From positions 1,302,001-1,366,000 of the forward strand of contig NZ_OY762512.1 of the NCBI RefSeq assembly GCF_963665995.1: 64,000 nt of DNA, written 5' to 3'. This DNA comes from Pleurocapsa sp. FMAR1. GTDB taxonomy: Bacteria; Cyanobacteriota; Cyanobacteriia; Cyanobacteriales; Xenococcaceae. The notes beneath the pieces were generated by a model. That model saw only the letters and a list, made by a program, of their open reading frames with translations, was not told where the DNA came from and made no database searches. A program made the position numbers and the translations under genes. Below are positions 54,326-63,378 of this stretch, one piece after another (the stretch's first letter is position 1; every line of letters starts with the position of its first letter).

Positions 54326-55662
54326 TTGTTATCTTCCCTACTTCCTAGCCAAAAAGGATTAACTCCCCGCTCGGCTAATACTGCCCAGGCGGTTGCACCA
54401 ACATGGAGACTGCGAAAGTAAAGCCAAGGATTGCCGTCAGGCTGAATAAAACCCGTAGTCAAGGTAGTTTTATCGGTAGTGGGCATTCCTCCTGATGGCT
54501 CTTGTCCAGCTTCAAGCATTGCCAAGACAGCCTCAGCTTTTCGGGGTTGATTTATTGCCTGATATGCCAATGCCATTTGTGCCGTACCTTCATACCAAAT
54601 ACCGTCTCTGTCTTGGTTGAAATCAAAACCCCCTGCAACTTTTTGATGCTGTTCGGCATATTTAAGACATTGCCAATAGGGTTTAGAGGCTGCTTTTAAA
54701 GCTAAAGGTGTCCAGGCTTGGGCATCTAAAGGAATAACTTCTCGGTAAATAGTTGCTCCATCATCTTCTGTTCCCGTCCAAAAGTTACCCCCATCGCTAT
54801 TCCACATAGCAAAGACAAACTGTTGAGCATAATTGGCTCGTTCTTGCCAAGCGGGTTCTTTAGTAAGCAGATAAAGCCGTGTAAAAGCTGCATAAAGATC
54901 GAGATTATGTTCGGTAGACTTGTAGCTTAACTTTGTCTGTTGTGCTTCCCAACCTGTGTAGCCCCCTGTATATCCTCCCGCACCCCTTGCATCACGACAG
55001 TTCTGTTCGATCCACTGCCCAAGTGCGATCGCCGATTCTAAATATTCTTCTCCTCCATAGCTTTGGTAATATCCCAGTAATGCCAGCATTGCCCAGGCAA
55101 CATTACCCGTATGAGTACTGACGTTAAATTCGCTTTCTTGCCAGCTTTTGGTAGACTCGTCATATCTGCCAGGAAGTAAAAAATAAGTTGAGTCAGGATC
55201 GAATTTGCCAGCTTTGTAGGCATTACGAATTCGTCCATCCTGAAAAAAGCGATCGCCTTTTTGGGCTGCGACTAGAGTATCGACTATTTGTTTGGCTCGT
55301 TCTTGGTCATCTGAGGCGATAAAAGCCAAAGCAGCGACGGCGTTATCATAGGTAAAAGCTACCTTCTCGGAGATTGAATCGAATTCAGGACTATTATCAA
55401 TTGCTGCATAGCTAACCATAAAACCAAGGTCGTTTTTGCTGCTTTGTTTACTGCTATTCTTATCAGTTTGGGTTGTTGCCAAAGAGCGATCAAATACTTC
55501 TGCTAGATAGCTATAGCTGCTGTTTTTCACTGTGGAATTAACATAAACATTATTGAAAGCTATCAAAACAGTAATCGTAATTAAAACCAGACAAGAAAAT
55601 TGAATAAACAAGCGCGATCGCCTGTAGGTAGCTTTCTTAGAATTATTAGTTAATAAAAACAT
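54322..55662 (-). CDS. Alpha/alpha-barrel protein, putative glycoside hydrolase
   Basis: About 446 residues with an N-terminal membrane anchor or signal (LFIQFSCLVLITITVLIAF). The mature part is a (alpha/alpha)6-barrel-like protein: TYDNAVAALAFIASDDQERA, GNVAWAMLALLGYYQSYGG, STEHNLDLYAAFTRLYLLT, LDAQAWTPLALKA and GTAQMALAYQAI recur at intervals like the inner helices of such barrels. YDNA and EHNLD carry acidic residues where catalytic groups could sit. Next to cellulose synthase, a periplasmic glucanase or glycan-trimming role is likely. I chose ATG 55662, which begins just before the hydrophobic segment. Confidence 0.65.
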   Translation of the reverse strand: MFLLTNNSKKATYRRSRLFIQFSCLVLITITVLIAFNNVYVNSTVKNSSYSYLAEVFDRSLATTQTDKNSSKQSSKNDLGFMVSYAAIDNSPEFDSISEKVAFTYDNAVAALAFIASDDQERAKQIVDTLVAAQKGDRFFQDGRIRNAYKAGKFDPDSTYFLLPGRYDESTKSWQESEFNVSTHTGNVAWAMLALLGYYQSYGGEEYLESAIALGQWIEQNCRDARGAGGYTGGYTGWEAQQTKLSYKSTEHNLDLYAAFTRLYLLTKEPAWQERANYAQQFVFAMWNSDGGNFWTGTEDDGATIYREVIPLDAQAWTPLALKAASKPYWQCLKYAEQHQKVAGGFDFNQDRDGIWYEGTAQMALAYQAINQPRKAEAVLAMLEAGQEPSGGMPTTDKTTLTTGFIQPDGNPWLYFRSLHVGATAWAVLAERGVNPFWLGSREDNN

Positions 55663-55701
55663 TATTATCAATTGTCCATTGATAAAAGGTGACAAACTAT
55701 G

Positions 55702-55959
55702 TAGGGCGTGTCATCAACATGGCGATTGCACAAGCTGCTTGCGAAGCAGCGTGCCTCGCCATCAATTAGAAAAAAGCACTTTTTTCGCCATTTTAACGAC
55801 CTACTGCGTCGAAAAATAACGGGCGACACAAGGTCTTGAAATGAATTCAAGACACGCGCCCTCACCTCCGTAGCCCTGCTATGCAGAACATTTTTCTCCT
55901 TGTATCTCGCTAAAATTAGCTTCAAAAGCATTCTTCCCTCCAAATGATGACACGCCCTA
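55702..55959. mobile_element. 258-base MITE with perfect 15-base terminal inverted repeats
   Basis: TAGGGCGTGTCATCA at 55702-55716 is the exact inverse of TGATGACACGCCCTA at 55945-55959. If the terminal TA is a target duplication, the inverted ends are GGGCGTGTCATCA. The interior has palindromes (CAAGCTGCTTGCGAAGCAGC) and no conserved frame; a 91-codon minus-strand frame runs across it and out of the end, so it is chance. It sits between the alpha/alpha-barrel and cellulose-synthase genes. Confidence 0.85.
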
Positions 55960-55960
55960 G

Positions 55961-58135
55961 CTAATTATTAAAATTTCTAGTTAAAGGATAAATACGAAAG
56001 ATTGAGCTAATCAAAGACCAGACAGATTTAACTTCACTGATTGATTGTTTTTGCCATCGATTTGGTTGACCAAAAATAAAGCTGACTAATTTTCTTTGTC
56101 TGAGCAGATCTAATTCAATAAAATCGATTTCTGCTAATAAGTTGCTTTGTCGATCTAAATTAACTTTCTCGATTAAAACAGGAGCATTAAATAAGCCAAT
56201 CTCAGGAATGTCTAAAATAGCAATTCGCTCTACAGCACTCAAAGAAGTGAGATTATTAAGATCAAAAGAAGTTGTTGCGCCATGCTCAGATAAGCTCTGG
56301 GTAGTGCCGTCAAGTATTCTATCCTCAAACATTAGTTGACAATTTAGCTGACAGGGAAAGCGAATTGCTAAAACTTTTTGGGGTACGTCGATCGCAATCA
56401 AGATTGCAATAAATAAAATGGCGGTGTTATAAATAGCCCAAAACAAACCAATACCAATTGAATCTGAATCTTGTTGCCATTGCCAGTTAAGAAACTGAGT
56501 GCCAATAGTTACTAAATAAAGCAGAAACAAGATTATTAAAGGGCTGGCAGCTTGCCAATTTAAGACGGCTTTTTTTGATAATACTCCTTTAGGAGTGACT
56601 TTAAAACCTTTACCAAAAGGATTAATTAAAGTATTGATCACCATAAAAGCGATGGGAAAGGCAATAATTGCTCCGTATACTTCCGCCCAAAAAAACGAAC
56701 GTCTGCTACCATTTAGCCAAGCGAAAACTACGGCAAAAGTAAAGTAATAAGGCATGAAAAAGAACACCAGTTCGCTAAAGCTAGCTCGAATAGGTGCAAT
56801 TCCCCACCAAAAGTACGCTAGAGGTAAACACAGAAAAAGGACATAGGCAGCAGATTGAAACCAGTAGAGAATGCCCAAGCCGTGAATAAAACGCTGTAAC
56901 CAGTTTAAACCAGGTAAGGTAAAAGGATTAGCTCGACAAAATAAAGTTTGAATCGTTCCCTGTCCCCAACGTAAACGCTGGTCAATATAGCCACCAATAT
57001 TTTCCGCTGCTAGTCCTGCTGAGAGAGATTCATTTAGATAAATAACGCGATCGCCTATTGCCTGAATTTTGAGAGAGGTTACAAAGTCTTCAGTTAGGGT
57101 TTCGGTAGGAATACCGCCGATCTTGTCTAAAACTTGACGACGCACCACAAAAGAAGAACCACAGCAGATAACTGAATTAGCCGCATCACGACCTGAAAGA
57201 ATCGCCCCAAAAAAGATATCTTCGTCGTTGGTAATAACGCTTTGTAAGCCCAAATTGTGTCGGATGGGGTCGCTATTATAATAAGCTTTATTAGTTTGTA
57301 CTAGAGCAATATCTGACTGTTGAAAAAAGCCAATGGTGCGGGTCAGAAAATTGCGTGTAGGTACAAAATCGCAGTCAAACACAGCTACTAATTCGCTCTG
57401 AATTTGTCCTAGAGCGTGATTAATATTACCTGCTTTAGCGTGACGGTTATCGGGACGAGTAATATAATAACAGCCCAATTCTTGAGCCAAATCTCTCATT
57501 TCCCTTCGGCGGAGGTCATCGAGGAGATAAATTCGCTTATGAGCATAGTCCATTCCCTGACAGCCAATAATTGTTCGGCGCAGCATAGCAGCAGGCTCGT
57601 TATAGGTAGGAACGAGAACATCTACCCAGGGTGTATATTCCCCTTGCAATACTGCTTGAGACCTAAAATCTGCCTCAATAGTGCGATCGCGTTCAAAAAC
57701 AGCCAGCAACAGCGAAGAAATGCCCAAAATCCAGCCAAAAATCTCTAAGACCAAGAGCAAAATACTGAGGGTGCCGTTGAGCAAGTTATCTAAATTGAGG
57801 GTGGCAAACAGTCGCCATAAGAAATAGCGTCCAAGTAACAATAGCAAAATGCCCATTACCAGCAATCGCAACCATTTTGGCGGATTGACTGGATATAGCT
57901 GAATAATGAGAAAAGTAACTGCAATCCCAACCAAACTAGGTAAAAGCAAAGAACTGGTTTCAGGTGCAACGCTGCCAAAAGTTAGCTGATTACCCTGCCA
58001 AAAACTAGACAGTTCGGCAGTTGTTCCCCACCAATTTATTTTTGTCAACAGCAGAAACAAAATTCCTCCTGTCGCCATAACTATTATTCCCTGTTCGATC
58101 AATGTCCACCAACTAGCTTTTAGTTTATTTGTCAC
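55961..58135 (-). CDS. Cellulose synthase catalytic subunit-like GT2 (BcsA-type)
   Basis: A processive glycosyltransferase of 724 residues, inner-membrane bound. After two N-terminal helices comes the GT2 domain: LVPTYNEPAAML near residue 172, VFDCDFVPTRNFL (DxD) near 255, the TED general base in ETLTEDFVTSLKIQ near 345 and QRLRWGQGTIQ (QxxRW) near 385. Further membrane helices and a PilZ-like domain (about 585-680) follow. In the PilZ region the first Arg of RxxxR is missing and DLSxGG reads SLSEHG, so cyclic-di-GMP control may be weak or lost. No bcsB is present. Its start overlaps the upstream HlyD gene by eleven bases. Confidence 0.9.
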   Translation of the reverse strand: MTNKLKASWWTLIEQGIIVMATGGILFLLLTKINWWGTTAELSSFWQGNQLTFGSVAPETSSLLLPSLVGIAVTFLIIQLYPVNPPKWLRLLVMGILLLLLGRYFLWRLFATLNLDNLLNGTLSILLLVLEIFGWILGISSLLLAVFERDRTIEADFRSQAVLQGEYTPWVDVLVPTYNEPAAMLRRTIIGCQGMDYAHKRIYLLDDLRRREMRDLAQELGCYYITRPDNRHAKAGNINHALGQIQSELVAVFDCDFVPTRNFLTRTIGFFQQSDIALVQTNKAYYNSDPIRHNLGLQSVITNDEDIFFGAILSGRDAANSVICCGSSFVVRRQVLDKIGGIPTETLTEDFVTSLKIQAIGDRVIYLNESLSAGLAAENIGGYIDQRLRWGQGTIQTLFCRANPFTLPGLNWLQRFIHGLGILYWFQSAAYVLFLCLPLAYFWWGIAPIRASFSELVFFFMPYYFTFAVVFAWLNGSRRSFFWAEVYGAIIAFPIAFMVINTLINPFGKGFKVTPKGVLSKKAVLNWQAASPLIILFLLYLVTIGTQFLNWQWQQDSDSIGIGLFWAIYNTAILFIAILIAIDVPQKVLAIRFPCQLNCQLMFEDRILDGTTQSLSEHGATTSFDLNNLTSLSAVERIAILDIPEIGLFNAPVLIEKVNLDRQSNLLAEIDFIELDLLRQRKLVSFIFGQPNRWQKQSISEVKSVWSLISSIFRIYPLTRNFNN

Positions 58136-59501
58136 CGAACAACCCCCCTCTCATGTCACGCTTAAAAACTACTTCCGCACTACGTCCTACGTCACAGAAC
58201 TGTGTCGAATTAACCTCAAGCGGTCGATCTAGCTTGACTCTTACTGCTACCTGACGGCGGAGGCTATCTGGTGGCGGTACGGCAATATCTCCTCCTGTTT
58301 GCACTCGTCCCGAACCTGCCCGAACCGACTCAACTTTTCCACTGACCAAATCACCATTTTCTGCACCCAATAAACGCACCTTGACAGGTTTACCTGGATA
58401 AATTTTTCCTGCATCCCGTTCGGAGAAAAAGGCTTCTACCCAAAGGTTTTGACAGTTTAATACCTCCAAAATGGGAACACTCGCTTCAGCGTATTCGCCC
58501 GATTTCGATTCCACCGACCAAATAGGACCACTAGTGGGACTAGGAATCTTAGCCTGTTGATTGAGTGATAACTGGCGATCGATCTTGACTAATTCGGCTT
58601 CAGTAGTTTGCTGGCGCACCTTTGCTTCGGCAAGTTGCTGCTGCATATCATTGATGTCTGTACTAAGTTCTCGCTGGCGAATCTCTGAATATCCTAGAGT
58701 ACGAGAACCATCCAACTGTAATCCTGCTTGGGCAGCTTTTACCTTTTGTTCGGCTTGATTTACCTGCGATCGCGCATTTTTTACTTCGTTTTGGGCGCGA
58801 TTAAAACTCAACTGCGATCTTTCTAACTTATCTTGAGAAATCACTCCCTGTTTAGCTAAATTAGCGATCCGTTCTAGCTCTTTTTTGGCAGTTTTGGCAG
58901 CAAATAAAGTTTGATCTAGCTGATTTTTAGCAATATCTATTTGTTGACCTTCATAATCCACTCCCAAGTCTTTTTGACTATTAGCTTCCTGGTTTAATTT
59001 AGCGATGGATTGACGGCGATCGCCAATTTGTGCCTCAACACCGAGTACAGTTTGTTTTGCCTGTTCGATCTGGGAAATAAGATTTTGCTTGTTTACTTCA
59101 AGTTCACTGCTTTGACGTAAATTTTTTACCGTACCGATGTTTTCCCCGACAGAAATAGACTGACCTGGTTGGAGATTTTTTAGCTGTAAATCACCAGCCA
59201 GAGGATTACGAACTTTGACAATTTCGGCATTAATAAATGCCTGACGACTACGCACATTTGAATAGTGCTGTTGTAGCATAAGTCCAACTGCTGTGGCTAC
59301 ACCCAATGCCATCACTAAACGTAAAGCTCGAAATGCTTTTACCTGAACGGGAACTGATGTAGGTGGTAAAGGTTGGTATGCAACCAGAGGTAGTTCCTCT
59401 AATCTGGCTAGAGATCTCTTAGACTCTGATTCGGGCAATTCGGGTAATTTCTTGGATGATTTACGATCTGACAAACTTTCTTTTCTCCACAAATAATTCA
59501 A
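58125..59501 (-). CDS. HlyD-family periplasmic adaptor of the polysaccharide module
   Basis: A 458-residue membrane fusion protein. One transmembrane helix (ALRLVMALGVATAVGLMLQQ) is followed by a lipoyl half-domain (VRNPLAGDLQLKNLQPGQSI), a long coiled-coil hairpin of about 200 residues and the second half-domain (IPSPTSGPIWSVESKSGEYA), then a beta domain (YPGKPVKVRLLG). It overlaps the cellulose-synthase gene, so the pair is co-translated. Cyanobacterial cellulose systems are known that use an HlyD-type protein with a TolC channel in place of BcsB/BcsC. This pair fits that design. Confidence 0.85.
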   Translation of the reverse strand: MNYLWRKESLSDRKSSKKLPELPESESKRSLARLEELPLVAYQPLPPTSVPVQVKAFRALRLVMALGVATAVGLMLQQHYSNVRSRQAFINAEIVKVRNPLAGDLQLKNLQPGQSISVGENIGTVKNLRQSSELEVNKQNLISQIEQAKQTVLGVEAQIGDRRQSIAKLNQEANSQKDLGVDYEGQQIDIAKNQLDQTLFAAKTAKKELERIANLAKQGVISQDKLERSQLSFNRAQNEVKNARSQVNQAEQKVKAAQAGLQLDGSRTLGYSEIRQRELSTDINDMQQQLAEAKVRQQTTEAELVKIDRQLSLNQQAKIPSPTSGPIWSVESKSGEYAEASVPILEVLNCQNLWVEAFFSERDAGKIYPGKPVKVRLLGAENGDLVSGKVESVRAGSGRVQTGGDIAVPPPDSLRRQVAVRVKLDRPLEVNSTQFCDVGRSAEVVFKRDMRGGLFGDK

Positions 59502-59519
59502 AAAAAATTCCAGTCAGCG

Positions 59520-60512
59520 TTACACTGCCGTAAAACGACGGTGTCTGCGCTGACTGCCTTCCTCGGACAAACAATAATGTGCATCAAAAAACTTTAGTTG
59601 TCGATAGAGCATTGATACCTGGGGCATCTGTACCCCTGCCTGCCAAGCGGTTCGTAGGGGGTTGCCAAAAATAGCCTCTACCTCTAGCGATCGCCCTTGA
59701 TTGAAATCGATTTTCATGCTGGTTTCGTAGTCTTTCATGGCAGCACTTTGCTTGATTCGTTTTTGAACAAACAGTTCGGGAATATAGCGACCATAAGCCT
59801 TGGCTGCGATAACTATTTCCTGCATTAACTGTTCGATAGAAGTACGAACGTGAGCATCATCAAACATTTCTTGATTGGTAGAATTTAGAACTACCGAAAG
59901 ACCATTAACAGGGATATTGCAGATTAACTTTTGCCAACGAGCCAAAAATAAGTCTTCATGTAGCTGAATCATCACGCCAGCAAGAGCAAAGTCGGCTGCA
60001 ATCTGAGACATTCTAATACTGACTCCCGCAGCACGATAGCCAGTCACATAATCTGCTAAAGTAATCAAACCGTAGTCAAGGTGGCGAATATGTCCCGCAC
60101 CTAGCTTATAATTCAAGGTAAAACAAACGCCACCCATCACGCGATCGCTACCTACAATCTCAGCAATCTCCTCTTCCATACCCCAACCATTTTGCAGCAC
60201 TAGCACCACGCCGTTATCTTTAAGAACTTGAGGCAAGATTTGGGGCAATAAATGATTACTGGTAGTTTTGAGAGCAACAATAACTACATCGCACGGAGGC
60301 ATCTGGCTAGCTTCGTTGTAAGCTTTGACAGAGGGTAAAGCGAAATCGCCGTCGGGAGATTCAATAATCAATCCGTGTTGACAAACGTGGTCAAAATCAC
60401 GATTTAACAGAAAATGTACGTCAAAGCCCGCTCTTTGTAAGCAAGCACCGTAGAAAGCGCCGATCGCCCCAGCACCAATAATGGCGTAGCTACGTCTAAA
60501 GTCATTTATCAT
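59520..60512 (-). CDS. Ketopantoate reductase (PanE/ApbA)-like NADPH oxidoreductase
   Basis: A 330-residue protein with an N-terminal Rossmann fold, YAIIGAGAIGAFYGACLQRA (GxGxxG), and VIVALKTTSNHL as the second nucleotide-contacting strand. The C-terminal helical domain contains ICNIPVNGLSVVLN, corresponding to the family's catalytic Lys/Asn region (RWQKLICN). PanE reduces 2-dehydropantoate to pantoate for CoA synthesis; paralogues serve as ketoreductases in other pathways. Two ATG options exist; 60512 avoids a repeat-rich leader. It is between the HlyD and alpha/beta-hydrolase genes in a same-strand run, so a tailoring role is possible but unproven. Confidence 0.75.
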   Translation of the reverse strand: MINDFRRSYAIIGAGAIGAFYGACLQRAGFDVHFLLNRDFDHVCQHGLIIESPDGDFALPSVKAYNEASQMPPCDVVIVALKTTSNHLLPQILPQVLKDNGVVLVLQNGWGMEEEIAEIVGSDRVMGGVCFTLNYKLGAGHIRHLDYGLITLADYVTGYRAAGVSIRMSQIAADFALAGVMIQLHEDLFLARWQKLICNIPVNGLSVVLNSTNQEMFDDAHVRTSIEQLMQEIVIAAKAYGRYIPELFVQKRIKQSAAMKDYETSMKIDFNQGRSLEVEAIFGNPLRTAWQAGVQMPQVSMLYRQLKFFDAHYCLSEEGSQRRHRRFTAV

Positions 60513-60554
60513 TGAACATTTACCATTGATCATTGAGCATCTAACGCTTATTCC

Positions 60555-61343
60555 CTACTTTTTACTTCCCAATGACACGCCCAAGCAAAATTCTTCAATC
60601 TCTCGCGCTACTTTAGCTGGTTGTTCTACGTGTAAATAGTGACCTGCATCGGCAATATTTACCAAATGGGCATTAGGCATCTGTTTGGCTAACAATTTTC
60701 CCTTGCGGGGAGAAATTATTACATCATCACCGCCAGTTAAAATTAAGGTAGGGATTTGCACAGAAGCGATCGCACTACCTAAATCGATTTCACTAATACC
60801 CATAAAGTCATTTGCATCCTGGCTCAAACGAGTGTGTTTAAACTCATTTAAAACCAAATTTTTAACCTCTTCTGGTATTTTGGGGGCAAAACTTTGCCCT
60901 AGGGTTGCCAAATCCCATTCTCCACTAGTTGCCGCTGCCCAAAAGTCGGGATGAAGCTGAATCTTGGCTGCTGTGGTCATCAAGATTAGTCGTTTAACCT
61001 GCTGAGGATAAGACAAGGCAAACTGTAGCCCGATCAAACCGCCCAATGATTGACCCACATAGCAAATTGGCTGTTCGATATTTATTGCCGTCAAGAAAGC
61101 TGCTAAAAAATCGGCAACTTCTGTCAGGGAATTAGGAACTGTTCCAGATGTGTCTCCATGTCCTGGCAAGTCTACGGCTATAGAACAAATACTACTATCT
61201 AATTGAGACATCATTGGCAACCAATGACGGCTACTGCCCCCTGCCCCGTGTACCAGCAACATCAAAGATTTTGTATCAGGACTAGGAAATCCTTGAGGAA
61301 TTTGATAATTGACGTTGTAATCTGCAACTTTAATTATTGGCAT
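60555..61343 (-). CDS. Alpha/beta-hydrolase
   Basis: A 262-residue hydrolase with the full catalytic machinery: LVHGAGGSSRHWLPM (oxyanion HG motif) near residue 30, nucleophile elbow CYVGQSLGGLIGLQF near 95, acid ILTGGDDVIIS near 210 and His in ADAGHYLHVEQP near 237. No cap-domain feature allows the substrate to be named. It follows the salicylate synthase gene on the same strand and could act as a thioesterase, esterase or C-C hydrolase in the aromatic pathway. ATG 61343 is preferred to an in-frame TTG 30 bases upstream. Confidence 0.8.
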   Translation of the reverse strand: MPIIKVADYNVNYQIPQGFPSPDTKSLMLLVHGAGGSSRHWLPMMSQLDSSICSIAVDLPGHGDTSGTVPNSLTEVADFLAAFLTAINIEQPICYVGQSLGGLIGLQFALSYPQQVKRLILMTTAAKIQLHPDFWAAATSGEWDLATLGQSFAPKIPEEVKNLVLNEFKHTRLSQDANDFMGISEIDLGSAIASVQIPTLILTGGDDVIISPRKGKLLAKQMPNAHLVNIADAGHYLHVEQPAKVAREIEEFCLGVSLGSKK

Positions 61344-61451
61344 AACAATGAAAGGATGAGGGATAAAGGACAAAGGCGCACTTCCGTATGTATAAGGAAA
61401 GAAGTGCAGCTATGGCAAGAAAGCTAAGAAAACTACCCACTACTCCCGTAC

Positions 61452-61471
61452 GGGCGAACGGCCGTTCGCCC
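61452..61471. repeat. Perfect 20-base GGGCGAA palindrome
   Basis: GGGCGAACGGCCGTTCGCCC is self-complementary over its full 20 bases. It lies between the salicylate synthase stop and the alpha/beta-hydrolase start and belongs to the scattered family of palindromes. Confidence 0.8.
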
Positions 61472-61498
61472 CTAATTTATCTTCTGACTCCCTACTCA

Positions 61499-62830
61499 CT
61501 ACTTCTCTTCAGATTCCATCACGATGTTAGACAAGATAGTGTTCATTTTGTTGACTGATTCAATGTATTCTTTTTCGGGAACAGATTCACCGACGATACC
61601 CGCCCCAGCATTTAGATACACGCTGTCACCATATTGATAAGCAGAGCGAATGGCGATCGCAATATCTGCTGTACCGTCGCTATCTACCCAGCCAATACCA
61701 CCTGCATAGATTCCTCTAGGTCGATCTTCAAGGCGATCAATCCACTCTAAAGCCAGTTTTTTATTAATTCCTGAAACGGTAATCCCAGGAAATAGCACCT
61801 TCAAAGCATCCCACAGAGATTTGTCAGTTTTAAGCTGTCCGCCAACCCGCGAGGAAAGATGTTGAACGGTACGATATTTTTTAACTTCCATGAAGTCAAA
61901 TACCTGTACGGTTTCTGGTTGACAAACTTGCGCTACCTCGTTTTGGGCTAGCCAAACAGATAAGGCGTGTTCTTTAACTTCTTTAGCATCGGTAAACAGT
62001 TCATCATGCAGCAAAGCATCTTTGGCAGGATCGGCCTCGCGATGTCTGGTTCCCGCTAAAGGATTAGTAATTACAAATCCGCTAGCATTGACCTCCATCA
62101 AAATCTCAGGACTAAAACCAACCGAACGCACATCTCCTAACTTAAAACAGTAAGAACGAGCCGAGTTGTTGATCGCAGCACCGACATTATAAGTACCTAG
62201 TACATCTAAGTTACCTTTGACCTCTACCGAACGAGAAATAATAGCTTTGTGTAATTCGCCCCGTTGAATTGCCGAAACTAGATCGCCGACTCTTGATTCA
62301 TATTCGTGGTTGTCCCCTGGTTCTACCTTTGGAGGGGTTACTTTGTATTCTGGCTGTTGAACTTCAACAGATATTGCCTCTAATAATTTCGAGGGAGATT
62401 TGATGCTACGAATATGTACTCCTTTATCTGTAATTCGTAGCTCAATTTCTGGCACAAAAAAGTACAGCATTGGCTGCTTGATCGCCTTTGAATATGCCGA
62501 ATAGAACCGAGCAATATCAAAACCGACATAGCCATAGGCAGTCCAATTTTCTATGGGTAGATGACTCAACACCGACTCTACCTGCTTGAGCGGATCGCTT
62601 ACTGTTTCAGAATAAGTTTCACCTAAATAGGTACTGTAGATTGTGTCCGTTCCTACTGCCACATCAGCTAAGGGATTGGCAACAATACGCACCTCGCTTT
62701 CCTGCTCATACAGCATATAGTCAGTAAATATACCAGCTGCGATCGCATTTCTAAGCAGCATTTGGGGGTCAGTTTTACCTGGAACAAAGACTTCGTGATA
62801 GGTCTGTAAATTATCGGCTAGTAAATACAT
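61499..62830 (-). CDS. Salicylate synthase (MbtI/Irp9-type chorismate enzyme)
   Basis: A 443-residue chorismate-utilising enzyme. LHKAIISRSVEV near residue 195 carries the Lys that activates water in isochorismate-forming members. NPLAGTRHREAD, DAKEVKEHALSV, YRTVQHLSSRVGGQL, FPGITVSGINK and RPRGIYAGGIGW follow in the order and form seen in MbtI and Irp9, which convert chorismate through isochorismate to salicylate. Mg-binding Glu residues are present in KEVKEHAL and ESVPEKEYIESVNK. The NPLAGTR and VQHL forms distinguish it from TrpE and PabB. No amidotransferase is adjacent, which fits. Next to an aromatase/cyclase it likely makes a starter unit or siderophore precursor. Confidence 0.85.
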   Translation of the reverse strand: MYLLADNLQTYHEVFVPGKTDPQMLLRNAIAAGIFTDYMLYEQESEVRIVANPLADVAVGTDTIYSTYLGETYSETVSDPLKQVESVLSHLPIENWTAYGYVGFDIARFYSAYSKAIKQPMLYFFVPEIELRITDKGVHIRSIKSPSKLLEAISVEVQQPEYKVTPPKVEPGDNHEYESRVGDLVSAIQRGELHKAIISRSVEVKGNLDVLGTYNVGAAINNSARSYCFKLGDVRSVGFSPEILMEVNASGFVITNPLAGTRHREADPAKDALLHDELFTDAKEVKEHALSVWLAQNEVAQVCQPETVQVFDFMEVKKYRTVQHLSSRVGGQLKTDKSLWDALKVLFPGITVSGINKKLALEWIDRLEDRPRGIYAGGIGWVDSDGTADIAIAIRSAYQYGDSVYLNAGAGIVGESVPEKEYIESVNKMNTILSNIVMESEEK

Positions 62831-62883
62831 GGTTGGTTGGTTAGTTGTTAGTTGTTAGTCGTTAATTAAGGAAAAAAATATTA

Positions 62884-63378
62884 TTAAACGGCAACTGTTT
62901 CTGGTTTTGATTCTTCGACACTCCAAGCTTCAACTGCTTCTTTAATTGCCTGCATCTGAACTTTGGTGTTGCGATTAAGGAATGACTCCATTTTTTCTAC
63001 TGGCCATGCACCTTCTGCTGGCGCGAATTTCTGCTCCCAGGTCATAACTGTACCGACGTTTTGTGGTAGCTCCTCATAAGTCCAGTGGATCTTCATCATC
63101 TCAAATGGAAAAGCCTGCTTGACTCGTTGCGCTTCGGCTTTTTTGCCTGGTTTATCGATGATGCGGGTGGAAACCCACGTGCGAGAAGGATGATCTTCTT
63201 CTGGAAAAGTAGTTAGCTGAAATGTTACTTTGTTGCCGTCTCTTTCTAAAACTTTGGCTTCTTCATACTCAGTAAATAGCTGAGGCCATAGTTCTATATT
63301 ATTAGTCAAATCAAAAACAGTATCAAAGTCTTTGAGGATGACAATGGTATTGTGAGTGTATCCTGGTAATTCTGACAT
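62884..63378 (-). CDS. Polyketide aromatase/cyclase (SRPBCC, WhiE/TcmN-type)
   Basis: A 164-residue START/Bet v 1-fold protein. The sequence GYTHNTIVILKDFDTVFDLT, NNIELWPQLFTEYEEAKVLE, TWVSTRIID and LNRNTKVQMQAIKEAVE follows the pattern of aromatic polyketide aromatase/cyclases: NxVExWPxLFxEYxxAEVLER and the C-terminal NRNSRVQMxxIKE are their hallmark. These enzymes fold and dehydrate poly-beta-keto chains on the ACP in type II polyketide synthases. The gene lies between the salicylate synthase and the PF04199 cyclase on the same strand. Single-domain size fits the monodomain aromatases. I consider this the strongest single clue to the pathway. Confidence 0.85.
   Translation of the reverse strand: MSELPGYTHNTIVILKDFDTVFDLTNNIELWPQLFTEYEEAKVLERDGNKVTFQLTTFPEEDHPSRTWVSTRIIDKPGKKAEAQRVKQAFPFEMMKIHWTYEELPQNVGTVMTWEQKFAPAEGAWPVEKMESFLNRNTKVQMQAIKEAVEAWSVEESKPETVAV

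Noticed and set aside
55668-55943. 91-codon minus-strand frame in the MITE
   Set aside because: It runs through the element and out into flanking sequence, with no transposase-like motif.
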